A DNA stretch of 64,000 bases from Gemmobacter serpentinus. Its GTDB lineage: Bacteria; Pseudomonadota; Alphaproteobacteria; Rhodobacterales; Rhodobacteraceae. The DNA lies in NCBI RefSeq assembly GCF_008973825.1, contig NZ_WCHR01000018.1, forward strand, positions 212,369 through 276,368, read 5' to 3'. Of the stretch, positions 1 to 7,663 are shown one piece after another; within the stretch, counting starts at the first letter, position 1; each line of letters opens with the position of its first letter. A program made the translations under genes and the position numbers. The notes under the pieces are model-generated. The model did not search any database and was not told the DNA's origin. It saw only the letters and a program-made list of their open reading frames with translations.

Positions 1-2
1 TG

Positions 3-1289
3 TTTTCCGATGACGAAACTGCTGCCCTGTTCACCGACAGCGCCGAGATCCGCGCCATGCTGCTGGTTGAAGGTGCCTTGGCGCGCGTGCAGGGGGAGAT
101 CGGGCTGATCCCGGCCGAGGCTGCGGCCTTTATCGATCGCTCATCTCGCGAGGTGCAGATCGATCCTTCGGCTCTGGCGCTGGAAACCGCCACCAATGGC
201 GTGCCGGTGCCGGCCCTCGTCACCGCCTTCCGCAAGGCGATGGAAGCCCCGGATCAGGCGCAGTATCTGCATTGGGGGGCCACCTCGCAGGATATCATGG
301 ATACCGCGTTGGCGCTGCGGCTGCGCCGGGTGACTGCTTTGTGGGAGGCCCGGCTTGTCGCGCTGCTGCAGGCGCTTGGGCGGTTGGCTGCAGATCACGC
401 AGAGCTGCCGATGGCCGCGCGCACCTATGGCCAGGCCGCGACCCCCACCAGTTTCGGCGCGGTCGTGGCGGGCTGGGGCCAGCCCTTGCTGCGCCACCGT
501 GCGCGGCTGGCAGAACTGGCACCGGGGCTTGCGACCGTCTCGCTGGGGGGGGCGGCGGGGACACTGGCCGCGATGGGACCGGAGGGGCCTGCGGTGCGCG
601 CGGCCTTGGCAAAGGCGCTGGATCTGGCCGATCCCGGCCAGTCCTGGCATAGTGAGCGGGACCGGATCGCGGGCTTTGCCGCATGGATGGCGGGGCTCTG
701 CGGCAGCCTTGGCAAGATCGGCGAGGATCTGATCCTGATGGCGCAATCCGGCATCGGCGAGGTTGCGATTGCCGGGGCAGGGGGGTCATCCACCATGCCG
801 CAGAAACAGAACCCGGTTGGCCCTTCGGTTCTGGTGGCGCTGGCGCATCAGACCGCCGGGCTTTCGGCCATGATGCAGGGCGCGATGCTGCATCGTCAGC
901 AGCGCGACGGGGCGGCCTGGTTCACAGAATGGCTGACCCTGCCGCAGCTGTGCATCTCTACCGGCCGGGCCCTGGCACTGGCGCTGGATCTGGCCGGGCG
1001 CATCGCGCCGGTGCCGCAGGCCATGGCGCACGGGCTGAAGGACGGTTATGGCCTGATCCATGCCGAGGCGCTGTCCTTCGCATTGGCCCGCCACCTGCCG
1101 CGCCCCGAGGCGCAGGCCCGCATCAAGGCGCTGTGTTCCGAGGCCGCCGCGACCCAAACGCCGCTGCCCGTGCTGTTCGCGCGCGATTTCCCGGATCTGG
1201 ATGCAAATGGCACCGCGAGCCTTGGCACGGCGCCAGCCGATGCACGGGCCTTTGCGGCATTGGCCCTTGCCATCTCGGCAGGTGCCTAG
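3..1289 (+). CDS. pcaB: 3-carboxy-cis,cis-muconate cycloisomerase, 5' end outside the window
   Basis: Lyase of the fumarase/aspartase/adenylosuccinate-lyase superfamily. It should convert 3-carboxy-cis,cis-muconate to gamma-carboxymuconolactone in the protocatechuate branch of the beta-ketoadipate pathway, in the cytoplasm. The superfamily signature SSTMPQKQNPV is present (nt about 787-819), followed by a helical region rich in MMQGAMLH and QQRDGAAWFTEW, typical of PcaB. The reading frame is open from base 3 (F-S-D-D-E-T-A-A-L-F), and these residues match the usual N-terminal helix of the family, so the gene starts upstream of the window and the ATG at 57 is internal. The remaining about 428 codons are close to full length. 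Adenylosuccinate lyase (purB) is less likely because the C-terminal half is of PcaB type. Confidence 0.85.
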   Translation, partial: FSDDETAALFTDSAEIRAMLLVEGALARVQGEIGLIPAEAAAFIDRSSREVQIDPSALALETATNGVPVPALVTAFRKAMEAPDQAQYLHWGATSQDIMDTALALRLRRVTALWEARLVALLQALGRLAADHAELPMAARTYGQAATPTSFGAVVAGWGQPLLRHRARLAELAPGLATVSLGGAAGTLAAMGPEGPAVRAALAKALDLADPGQSWHSERDRIAGFAAWMAGLCGSLGKIGEDLILMAQSGIGEVAIAGAGGSSTMPQKQNPVGPSVLVALAHQTAGLSAMMQGAMLHRQQRDGAAWFTEWLTLPQLCISTGRALALALDLAGRIAPVPQAMAHGLKDGYGLIHAEALSFALARHLPRPEAQARIKALCSEAAATQTPLPVLFARDFPDLDANGTASLGTAPADARAFAALALAISAGA

Positions 1290-1294
1290 CCGCG

Positions 1295-1323
1295 GCGAGG
1301 CCATGCCATGAAAGGGGCCTCGC
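1295..1323 (+). terminator. weak hairpin after pcaB
   Basis: GCGAGGCC at 1295-1302 can pair with GGCCTCGC at 1316-1323, leaving a 13-nt loop just after the pcaB stop. There is no T-run, so it may only be a 3' stabilising stem. The downstream minus-strand gene ends at 1361, so this is a convergent junction where a terminator is expected. Confidence 0.3.
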
Positions 1324-1360
1324 TATGACAGGGGGCCGCTGACAGGGGCCGCGCCGCGCC

Positions 1361-2233
1361 CTAGAACCACTGGCCGGGCTCCATCAGCCCCAGATCCATC
1401 AACTGTTGGCTGTGCCACAGAAATTCCGTGCTGTTATGCCAGCGGAAATTGTGGATGTCATAGCGCGAGCCGGGGTTGGTGGTCAGCGCCTTGGCGACGC
1501 GGAAGCTGCAGATGCAGGCTGTCAGGTTGTGGTGCCAGGGGCAGGCATAGGTGTTGTATTCTTCATTGTTGAAGGTGAAATCGGGCCGCAGCAAAAGGCC
1601 CGGCGCGCTTCTGAACAGCGAGATGCGGTCGATCTTGCGCTTTGTCCAGGTGACATGCTCCTCGAAGCGCCAGCGCAACCCGCCAAAGAAGTCCAGCTGG
1701 CGCTCGCGCGGTTCCCAGTCACGGTCGGGGTCCTTGCGGGTCAGCGCGTAATAGCCGGAACGATCCAGATGCGCATCTTCAAGCGACACGGCATTGCGGT
1801 GGCGGCTCAGATCGCCGGCATAGAGGTCGATTACATAGCTCAGCATCGCGTCGCGGCGTTCTTCCGTGTGGAAGGCCAGCAGATCGCGCACCGTCCGTGT
1901 CTCGCAGAACGGGAAGAACAGGTATTCGGCATTGTAGCAGTAATACAGCCATGTGCCGGGCGGGGCTGCGGCATTGATCGTATTGACCGCGTTGTTCAGC
2001 GCATCGTCCTGATGGGCGTCATGGCGGATGCGGTGCAGCCGCGCCTCCAGTTCGGCCGGGATGACCAGATCGGCATCGGCAAACAGCAGCAGCGTCGGAA
2101 AGCCGCTGTCGAGGTGATGGCGGATCGTGGTGTCGACTTCCACATGATCTTCGACGAAGATCATGGCCACCGGCCCCTTGGCCAGCACATCACGCCCCTG
2201 CGTGGTGAATTCGGCCAGTCCATCATAGCGCAT
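1361..2233 (-). CDS. glycosyltransferase family 2-like protein
   Basis: Soluble protein of 290 residues with no signal peptide or membrane segment. The N-terminal half resembles a GT-A type nucleotide-sugar domain: a strand ending VAMIFVEDHVEVD, then FPTLLLFADADLVIPAE, where an acidic Asp-x-Asp-like pair could be the metal site. The C-terminal half is rich in aromatic residues and His (WRFEEHVTWTKRK, CPWHHNLT, HNFRWHNSTEF), as I recall from glycosyltransferase-annotated proteins of Rhodobacterales. The ATG at 2233 was chosen because upstream in-frame sequence runs through a perfect inverted repeat and reads as non-coding. The ribosome-binding site is weak. It is divergent from miaB, acceptor and sugar are unknown, and the family call is moderate. 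Confidence 0.55.
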   Translation of the reverse strand: MRYDGLAEFTTQGRDVLAKGPVAMIFVEDHVEVDTTIRHHLDSGFPTLLLFADADLVIPAELEARLHRIRHDAHQDDALNNAVNTINAAAPPGTWLYYCYNAEYLFFPFCETRTVRDLLAFHTEERRDAMLSYVIDLYAGDLSRHRNAVSLEDAHLDRSGYYALTRKDPDRDWEPRERQLDFFGGLRWRFEEHVTWTKRKIDRISLFRSAPGLLLRPDFTFNNEEYNTYACPWHHNLTACICSFRVAKALTTNPGSRYDIHNFRWHNSTEFLWHSQQLMDLGLMEPGQWF

Positions 2234-2269
2234 CGTGATCTTGCCTGCTTTCGTTTGTCCCGCAGCATT

Positions 2270-2318
2270 GGGCATGGCGGGGCGGTTTGCAAGCCACCCA
2301 AACCGCCCCGCCATGCCC
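2270..2318. repeat. 19-bp perfect inverted repeat between divergent genes
   Basis: GGGCATGGCGGGGCGGTTT at 2270-2288 is followed by an 11-nt spacer and its exact reverse complement at 2300-2318. It lies in the 176-bp gap between the glycosyltransferase-like gene (start 2233, minus) and miaB (start 2410, plus), so it would sit in the leader or promoter of one or both genes. There is no T-run, and both flanking genes point away, so it is not placed like a terminator. A cruciform, a dimeric regulator site or a 5'-UTR hairpin are possible. Confidence 0.8.
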
Positions 2319-2409
2319 AGGCATCTGCAAACCAGCAGTAATGCCTGTCCGGTTGCGGGCAAAGCGGGTTTTCGCTAAAACGCCCGCTTAGCCAAAGGGG
2401 CCGCCATCG

Positions 2410-3735
2410 ATGACCGACATCACCCAAACGCCGAAAAAGCTGTTCATCAAGACCTATGGGTGCCAGATGAACGTCTATGACAGCGAGCGCATGGCCGAGG
2501 CCCTGGGCACCAAGGGCTATGTCACCACCGAAAATGCCGATGAGGCGGATATGGTGTTGCTGAATACCTGTCATATCCGGGAAAAGGCGGCGGAAAAGGT
2601 CTATTCCGATCTGGGGCGGCTGCGGCCGCTGAAACAGGCCAAGCCGGATCTGAAGATCGGGGTGGCGGGCTGTGTGGCGCAGGCCGAAGGGGCCGAGATC
2701 CTGCGGCGGATGCCGCTGGTCGATCTGGTCGTCGGGCCGCAAAGCTATCACCGTCTGCCCGAAATGGTCGAAGCCGACGGCAAGGTGATCGACACCGACT
2801 TTCCCGAAGAAGACAAGTTTGAACATCTGCCGGCGCGCAAGGCGCTGCGCGGCCCGACCGCCTTTCTGACGGTGCAGGAAGGCTGCGACAAGTTCTGCGC
2901 CTTCTGCGTGGTGCCCTATACGCGCGGAGCCGAGGTCAGCCGCCCGGTGAAGCGCCTGCTGACCGAGGCACGCGACCTGGTTTCGCGCGGGGTGCGCGAG
3001 ATCACGCTGCTGGGTCAGAACGTCAACGGCTATCACGGCGAGGGCGAGGGGGGCGGCTGGACCCTGGGCCGTCTGATCCGGGAAATGGCCGAGATCGACG
3101 GGCTGGAGCGGCTGCGCTATACGACCAGTCACCCTAATGACATGGATGACGATCTGATCGCCGCGCATGGCGATGTGCCGCAGTTGATGCCCTATCTGCA
3201 CCTGCCGGTGCAATCGGGGTCAGACCGCATCCTGAAAGCGATGAACCGCAAGCACACGGCAGAGCAATATCTGCGTCTGATCGAGCGGATCCGTGCCGCG
3301 CGGCCCGATATCCTGCTGTCCTCGGATTTCATCGTGGCCTTCCCCGGTGAGACCGATCAGGACTTTGCCGATACCATGGCGCTCATCCGCGAAGTGCATT
3401 ACGGCGCGGCCTTCAGCTTCAAATATTCCGCCCGCCCCGGCACGCCTGCGGCGGAAAAGCCCGAACTGCCTGGCGAGGTGGGCGATGCCCGCCTGCAGGA
3501 ATTGCAGGCGCTGATCACCAGCCAGCAGCGCGCATCCCAAGAGGCGATGGTCGGGCGTGAGGTGGGCGTGCTTTATGAAAAGCCCGGTCGCTTGCCCGGT
3601 CAGATGGTCGGCAAATCCGACCATCTTCATGCGGTGCATGTGCATGACCCGGCTGGCAAGGCGGGCGATCTGGTGCGTGTCCGCATCACGGCCTCGTCGA
3701 CGAATTCGCTCGCGGGGGAGAGAATCAGCGGCTGA
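2410..3735 (+). CDS. miaB: tRNA-2-methylthio-N6-dimethylallyladenosine synthase MiaB
   Basis: Radical-SAM methylthiotransferase that adds the 2-methylthio group to i6A37 of tRNAs reading UNN codons. The N-terminal UPF0004 domain begins [19 protein letters not shown] and carries three cluster cysteines ([25 protein letters not shown]). The radical-SAM motif CDKFCAFCV lies at nt about 2884-2910, and a C-terminal TRAM domain follows. Length 441 is normal for the family. In many alphaproteobacteria miaB lies directly upstream of phoH-ybeY-corC-lnt; here an OmpA-type gene and a lipoprotein gene separate miaB from that block. Confidence 0.96.
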   Translation: MTDITQTPKKLFIKTYGCQMNVYDSERMAEALGTKGYVTTENADEADMVLLNTCHIREKAAEKVYSDLGRLRPLKQAKPDLKIGVAGCVAQAEGAEILRRMPLVDLVVGPQSYHRLPEMVEADGKVIDTDFPEEDKFEHLPARKALRGPTAFLTVQEGCDKFCAFCVVPYTRGAEVSRPVKRLLTEARDLVSRGVREITLLGQNVNGYHGEGEGGGWTLGRLIREMAEIDGLERLRYTTSHPNDMDDDLIAAHGDVPQLMPYLHLPVQSGSDRILKAMNRKHTAEQYLRLIERIRAARPDILLSSDFIVAFPGETDQDFADTMALIREVHYGAAFSFKYSARPGTPAAEKPELPGEVGDARLQELQALITSQQRASQEAMVGREVGVLYEKPGRLPGQMVGKSDHLHAVHVHDPAGKAGDLVRVRITASSTNSLAGERISG

Positions 3736-3779
3736 GCGGCTGTTTCCAATTTTCAACCAAAGGCAGGTTTCTTGCTGAC

Positions 3780-3915
3780 TTTGGCGTCGCCACGCAACAA
3801 TTGGTGGGTCCAGTCATCCGGGCCCCATATATTTTGCTTTACATCATAATTGAGTGACGTCATTGCTCATTCTAATAATATCAAGTCACTTGGGTGAGAT
3901 AGAGGGAGCTGCGAC
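3780..3915 (+). promoter_or_regulatory. AT-rich upstream region of the OmpA-type gene
   Basis: The 180-bp gap after miaB contains an AT-rich stretch (about 3826-3895) with the palindrome TGACGTCA at 3855-3862 and a TCAC-TTGGG-TGA inverted element near 3890-3900. AGAGGGAG lies just before the GTG start and serves as the ribosome-binding site. This is where the promoter of the OmpA/lipoprotein pair is expected; exact -35/-10 boxes were not assigned. Confidence 0.35.
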
Positions 3916-4479
3916 GTGGAACGTTTTTCCAAAGCAGTGCGGGTAATGGTCGGGGGGCTTGCAATTGCGGTCGGGCTTGCGGGCGCTGCCAGCGCGCAAA
4001 ACGCCCCAGAGATTGCCGGTCGCATCGACTGGGGCGTCTGGGTCGATGACGATGGCTGTATGCACTGGTGGGCTGATGGCGGGGTCGAAGGCTATATGCT
4101 GGACCGCGTGAACCCGAAGACCGGCAAGCCAGTCTGCCTGAAGCGCAATACCTGCCTTGTGCAAAATACCGATACGCTGTTCGCGACCGACAGCCACAAG
4201 CTGACCGCCTCGGGCCGCTCTTACCTGCAGCAGTTCTTCAGCCAGGCGGGGGCCTTCGGATATGCCGTTTACGGCCATACCGACAGCCGTGCCTCGGATG
4301 AATACAACATGAAGCTGTCGCAGCGCCGCGCCAAGGCCGTGGCCGATGTGGCCCGTTCGGTCGGTGCCATGGTCGAGCGTGAGATCGGCTTTGGTGAGCG
4401 TGAGCCGATCGCGTCGAACAGCACTGCCGCAGGTATGCAGCAGAATCGTCGCGTCGAAGTCGTCTGCTACCGGTGGTGA
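3916..4479 (+). CDS. OmpA-family protein with N-terminal Cys-module
   Basis: Exported protein of 187 residues. An N-terminal signal peptide (hydrophobic core GLAIAVGLAGAASAQ, cleavage probably after SAQ) is followed by a module with DDDGC, DGGVEGY and GKPVC, then a C-terminal OmpA/MotB-like peptidoglycan-binding domain (GHTDSRASDEYNMKLSQRRA, ending QQNRRVEVVCYRW). The Asp and Arg that bind diaminopimelate in this fold are present. GTG start, supported by AGAGGGAG upstream. The Cys-module recurs in the lipoprotein encoded 5 nt downstream, so the two proteins probably act together in the periplasm or outer membrane. Confidence 0.85.
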   Translation: MERFSKAVRVMVGGLAIAVGLAGAASAQNAPEIAGRIDWGVWVDDDGCMHWWADGGVEGYMLDRVNPKTGKPVCLKRNTCLVQNTDTLFATDSHKLTASGRSYLQQFFSQAGAFGYAVYGHTDSRASDEYNMKLSQRRAKAVADVARSVGAMVEREIGFGEREPIASNSTAAGMQQNRRVEVVCYRW

Positions 4480-4484
4480 TCAAC

Positions 4485-4844
4485 ATGATGAAATTCATTC
4501 CGGGCCTTGCCCTTCTGTCCGTCACCGTTCTGGCAGGCTGCGTCGAAGGGGTCACCCCCTATGTGCAAAGCCCTGACACCGTGATCGCCACTGCGCATGA
4601 CCGCGGCTGGGACAACAAGGCGCTCGCGCCGGGGGGCGGCGGGATTGCCTATGACCCCGATGGCTGCCAGGGCTGGATCATCGATGATGGTGTCGAAGGC
4701 TATTCGGGCCGCCGCTTCGATCCGGTCTCGGGTCTGCCGGTCTGCAACAACCATTACCCGCCGGGGACGGTGCTGCGGAACTACCAGACCATGGATGCGG
4801 GCATCCGGGACTATGTGCCCCATGCGGGCAAACGCACCCGCTGA
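4485..4844 (+). CDS. small lipoprotein sharing a module with the upstream OmpA-type protein
   Basis: Lipoprotein of about 119 residues: signal sequence MMKFIPGLALLSVTVLAGC with a clear lipobox LAGC. The mature part has PDGC, DDGVEGY and GLPVC in the same order and spacing as the OmpA-type protein, without the OmpA domain. The ATG at 4485 was taken; two GTG codons at 4473 and 4476 are in frame and would overlap the preceding stop. It is presumably co-transcribed with the OmpA gene and ends at a strong terminator. The function is unknown; the two conserved cysteines could form a disulfide in the envelope. Confidence 0.75.
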   Translation: MMKFIPGLALLSVTVLAGCVEGVTPYVQSPDTVIATAHDRGWDNKALAPGGGGIAYDPDGCQGWIIDDGVEGYSGRRFDPVSGLPVCNNHYPPGTVLRNYQTMDAGIRDYVPHAGKRTR

Positions 4845-4871
4845 TCTGGTCAGATCGCGCAAAGTTTACGC

Positions 4872-4898
4872 AAAGGCCGCGCATCGTCGCGGCCTTTT
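4872..4898 (+). terminator. rho-independent terminator after the lipoprotein gene
   Basis: AAAGGCCGCG (4872-4881), 6-nt loop, CGCGGCCTTT (4888-4897), followed by T. A perfect 10-bp stem with a short T-run 27 nt after the lipoprotein stop. Confidence 0.85.
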
Positions 4899-5083
4899 GC
4901 TTTCATGATGTGGTGTGACCTGCCTTCGCGTGATCGATATCTTGTGGGTCGCTGTGACCTATTTGTCCATTCTTTGGGCAATGACGCGAAAATACCTGCC
5001 GAGCGTGCAGCTTTGTCTTGTTTCCTTAACCATCCAGGCGCAGATTCAAAGGTAGAAGCCCTCCAGCCGCAAAGGAAATCCCC

Positions 5084-6100
5084 TTGGGCATCAGTGCGCT
5101 GACCCCCCCGACCCGTTCCGAGGATGTCGTTGAAACTCTGCTGGAATTTCCCGACAATCGCCTTCTGATCGATCTGTGTGGCGAATATGACCGCAATCTT
5201 GCGCAGATCGAGCATCAGATGGGTGTCCATATCCTGCGGCGTGGCAACCGATTGGCGGTCATTGGCGACAAGGGCACCCGAGAGCAGGCCGCAGCCGTAT
5301 TGCGCGCGCTTTATGCCCGGCTTGAGGCCGGACGCGCGGTGAATGCAGGCGATATCGAAGGCGCAATCCGCATGGGAACCCCGATGCCGGACCTGTCCCG
5401 CGCTGGCGGAGAGCAGATCGAGATGTTCACCCCGGGCAGCGTGGAATTGCGCACCCGCAAGAAGCCGATCGAACCCCGGACCGAGGCGCAGAAGGCCTAT
5501 GTGGCCAATCTCTTCGCCAATGAGCTGGGTTTTGGCATCGGGCCTGCGGGCACCGGCAAGACCTATCTGGCGGTGGCGGTCGGTGTGACCATGTTCATCG
5601 GTGGCATGGTGGAACGCATCATCCTGTCGCGCCCGGCTGTTGAGGCGGGCGAACGTCTGGGCTTCCTGCCCGGCGATATGAAGGAAAAAGTCGATCCCTA
5701 TATGCAGCCGCTTTATGATGCGCTGAACGACTTCCTGCCGGCGAAACAGGTGCAGAAGCTCATGGAGGAAAAGCGCATCGAGATCGCGCCGCTGGCCTTC
5801 ATGCGTGGGCGCACGCTGTCCAACGCATTCGTCGTGCTGGACGAGGCGCAGAACGCCACGACCATGCAGATGAAGATGTTCCTGACCCGTCTGGGTGAGG
5901 GATCGCGTATGGTCATTACCGGCGACCGCACGCAGGTCGACCTGCCGCGCGGCGTGCCGAGCGGCTTGCAGGATGCCGAACGCATTCTGGCCGGGGTGAA
6001 AGGCGTCAGCTTCAACTACTTCACCTCGAAAGATGTGGTGCGCCATCCGCTGGTCGCCCGCGTCATCGAGGCCTATGAGCGCGACGAGGCCAAGGGCTGA
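5084..6100 (+). CDS. phoH: PhoH-like ATPase
   Basis: Cytoplasmic P-loop protein of the PhoH family, 338 residues. An N-terminal KH-like region precedes the PhoH ATPase core. Walker A is GPAGTGKTYLA (nt about 5540-5572) and Walker B is VVLDEAQN (nt about 5832-5855), with MVITGDRTQVDLP as the sensor strand. The family is linked to RNA metabolism and often sits next to ybeY, as here (79 nt away). The TTG at 5084 is used: AAAGGAAA lies 6 nt upstream and the N-terminus fits the family. First gene of the phoH-ybeY-corC-lnt block. Confidence 0.92.
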   Translation: MGISALTPPTRSEDVVETLLEFPDNRLLIDLCGEYDRNLAQIEHQMGVHILRRGNRLAVIGDKGTREQAAAVLRALYARLEAGRAVNAGDIEGAIRMGTPMPDLSRAGGEQIEMFTPGSVELRTRKKPIEPRTEAQKAYVANLFANELGFGIGPAGTGKTYLAVAVGVTMFIGGMVERIILSRPAVEAGERLGFLPGDMKEKVDPYMQPLYDALNDFLPAKQVQKLMEEKRIEIAPLAFMRGRTLSNAFVVLDEAQNATTMQMKMFLTRLGEGSRMVITGDRTQVDLPRGVPSGLQDAERILAGVKGVSFNYFTSKDVVRHPLVARVIEAYERDEAKG

Positions 6101-6178
6101 ACGCGGTGCGGGGGCGGTTTGCACGCCCCCGCATTTTCGTCATTTGCGCGGGGGGCACCTTGGCGCTATGACGCTGGC

Positions 6179-6709
6179 ATGAGCGACATATTGGACATCG
6201 TGATCGAAGACGACCGCTGGCAGGCCTTTGGTCTGGAGGCTGTTGCGATGCGCGCCGTATCCGCGACCCTGCCGCATCTTGGGCTGGATCCTGCGCTGTT
6301 CCAGATCGTGGTCATGGGCTGTGATGATGCCCGCATCACTGAGCTGAACGGCAATTTTCGCGACAAGGCCAAGCCCACAAATGTTCTCAGCTGGCCATCC
6401 GAGGAACGCGGTGCCGAATATGTTGGCGAGGTGCCAGAGCCACCGGAGCCGGGCAGCCCGGACGACCCCGCCCCCTTGGGCGATATCGCCATCGCCTGGG
6501 AGACCTGTGCGCGGGAAGCCGCCGAACAGGATAAATCCGTTAACGACCATGTCACACATCTTCTGATACATGCGATTCTGCATCTGCTCGGCTATGACCA
6601 TATCGAAGACGAGGATGCGGAGCTGATGGAAGCGACCGAGCGACAAATCCTTGCATCGCTTGGCATTGCGGACCCATATGGGGATGATCCCCAGAATGGG
6701 ATGATTTGA
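6179..6709 (+). CDS. ybeY: endoribonuclease YbeY
   Basis: Metal-dependent single-strand endoribonuclease needed for 16S rRNA 3'-end maturation and ribosome quality control. The zinc motif reads HAILHLLGYDH (nt about 6570-6602), giving the three His ligands in H-x3-H-x5-H spacing; the residue after the first His is Ala where most homologues have Gly. The N-terminal half has NGNFRDKAKPTNVLSWP, typical of the family. Start ATG at 6179, giving MSDILDIVIEDD and 176 residues; a longer frame from 6119 would add an unlikely extension. Confidence 0.93.
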   Translation: MSDILDIVIEDDRWQAFGLEAVAMRAVSATLPHLGLDPALFQIVVMGCDDARITELNGNFRDKAKPTNVLSWPSEERGAEYVGEVPEPPEPGSPDDPAPLGDIAIAWETCAREAAEQDKSVNDHVTHLLIHAILHLLGYDHIEDEDAELMEATERQILASLGIADPYGDDPQNGMI

Positions 6710-6730
6710 GAGGCTTGGGTAGAAGGACCG

Positions 6731-7663
6731 ATGGGCAGTAGTTTCGAAGGATCGTCAGAGGCGCAACCGGCATCTTCGGGGGCAAATACGGAAGAGGGAG
6801 ACTCTCCCGAGGCGGAGCAGAAAGGGTTTTTCGGGCGCATCCTTTCCGCCTTTTCCGCCGCAGATCCACCCGCCCCATCGGAGCCGGAGGCGCGCCCCGC
6901 TGCCGCTCTGCCGCAGCTTCCGGGCCTTGCCAATCTTCGCAAGCTGCGCGTCGATGACGTTGCCTTGCCCAAGGTCGATATCGCGGCGGTGCCGCTCGAT
7001 ATCGGCAAGGACGAGCTGGTCGAGGTGTTCCGCGCCCAGGGGTTTTCCCGTCTGCCGGTCTACAAGGGCACGCTGGACCATCCGCAGGGCCTTGTGCTGC
7101 TGAAGGATCTGGCGCTGCAGCACGGGTTTGGTGCGGGTGGGCGGTTCAGCCTGAAGCGCCTGTTGCGACCCATCCTTTATGTGCCGCCGTCGATGCCGCT
7201 GCATGTGCTACTGCAGAAGATGCAGAAGGAGCGTGTGCATATGGCCCTTGTCATTGATGAATATGGCGGCGTTGACGGACTGGTGACCATCGAGGACCTG
7301 ATCGAGACGGTAATCGGCGAGATCGACGACGAACATGACGACGACACCGACGCGCTGTGGAAGCTGGAGGCACCGGGCGTCTGGCTGATCCAGTCCACCG
7401 CGCCGCTGGATGAGGTCGAGGCCGAAATCGGTGTGAAACTGCGCACCGGCGAAGATGACGAGGATATCGACACGCTGGGCGGGCTGGTTTTTCTGCGCAC
7501 CGGCCGGGTGCCCGGGCGCGGCGAGATCGTGCCGCATGAAAGCGGCGCCGAGTTCGAAATCGTCGATGCCGATCCGCGTCGTATCAAGAAGCTGCGGCTG
7601 CGACTGGCCCCGGCGCGCGACACTGTCGCGGAAGAACTGGCTGACGGGGCCGGAACGGAGTGA
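6731..7663 (+). CDS. corC: hemolysin/CorC-family transporter-associated CBS-domain protein
   Basis: 310-residue cytoplasmic protein with an acidic, low-complexity N-terminus (about residues 1-65), two CBS domains (about 75-200) and a C-terminal CorC_HlyC transporter-associated domain (about 220-300). Recognisable pieces are FSRLPVYKGTLDHPQGLVL, HMALVIDEYGGVDGLVT and DTLGGLVFLRTGRVP. CorC/TlyC proteins are connected with magnesium/cobalt handling and membrane integrity. It starts 21 nt after ybeY, and its stop overlaps the lnt start (TGATG), so it is translationally coupled to lnt. Confidence 0.9.
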   Translation: MGSSFEGSSEAQPASSGANTEEGDSPEAEQKGFFGRILSAFSAADPPAPSEPEARPAAALPQLPGLANLRKLRVDDVALPKVDIAAVPLDIGKDELVEVFRAQGFSRLPVYKGTLDHPQGLVLLKDLALQHGFGAGGRFSLKRLLRPILYVPPSMPLHVLLQKMQKERVHMALVIDEYGGVDGLVTIEDLIETVIGEIDDEHDDDTDALWKLEAPGVWLIQSTAPLDEVEAEIGVKLRTGEDDEDIDTLGGLVFLRTGRVPGRGEIVPHESGAEFEIVDADPRRIKKLRLRLAPARDTVAEELADGAGTE

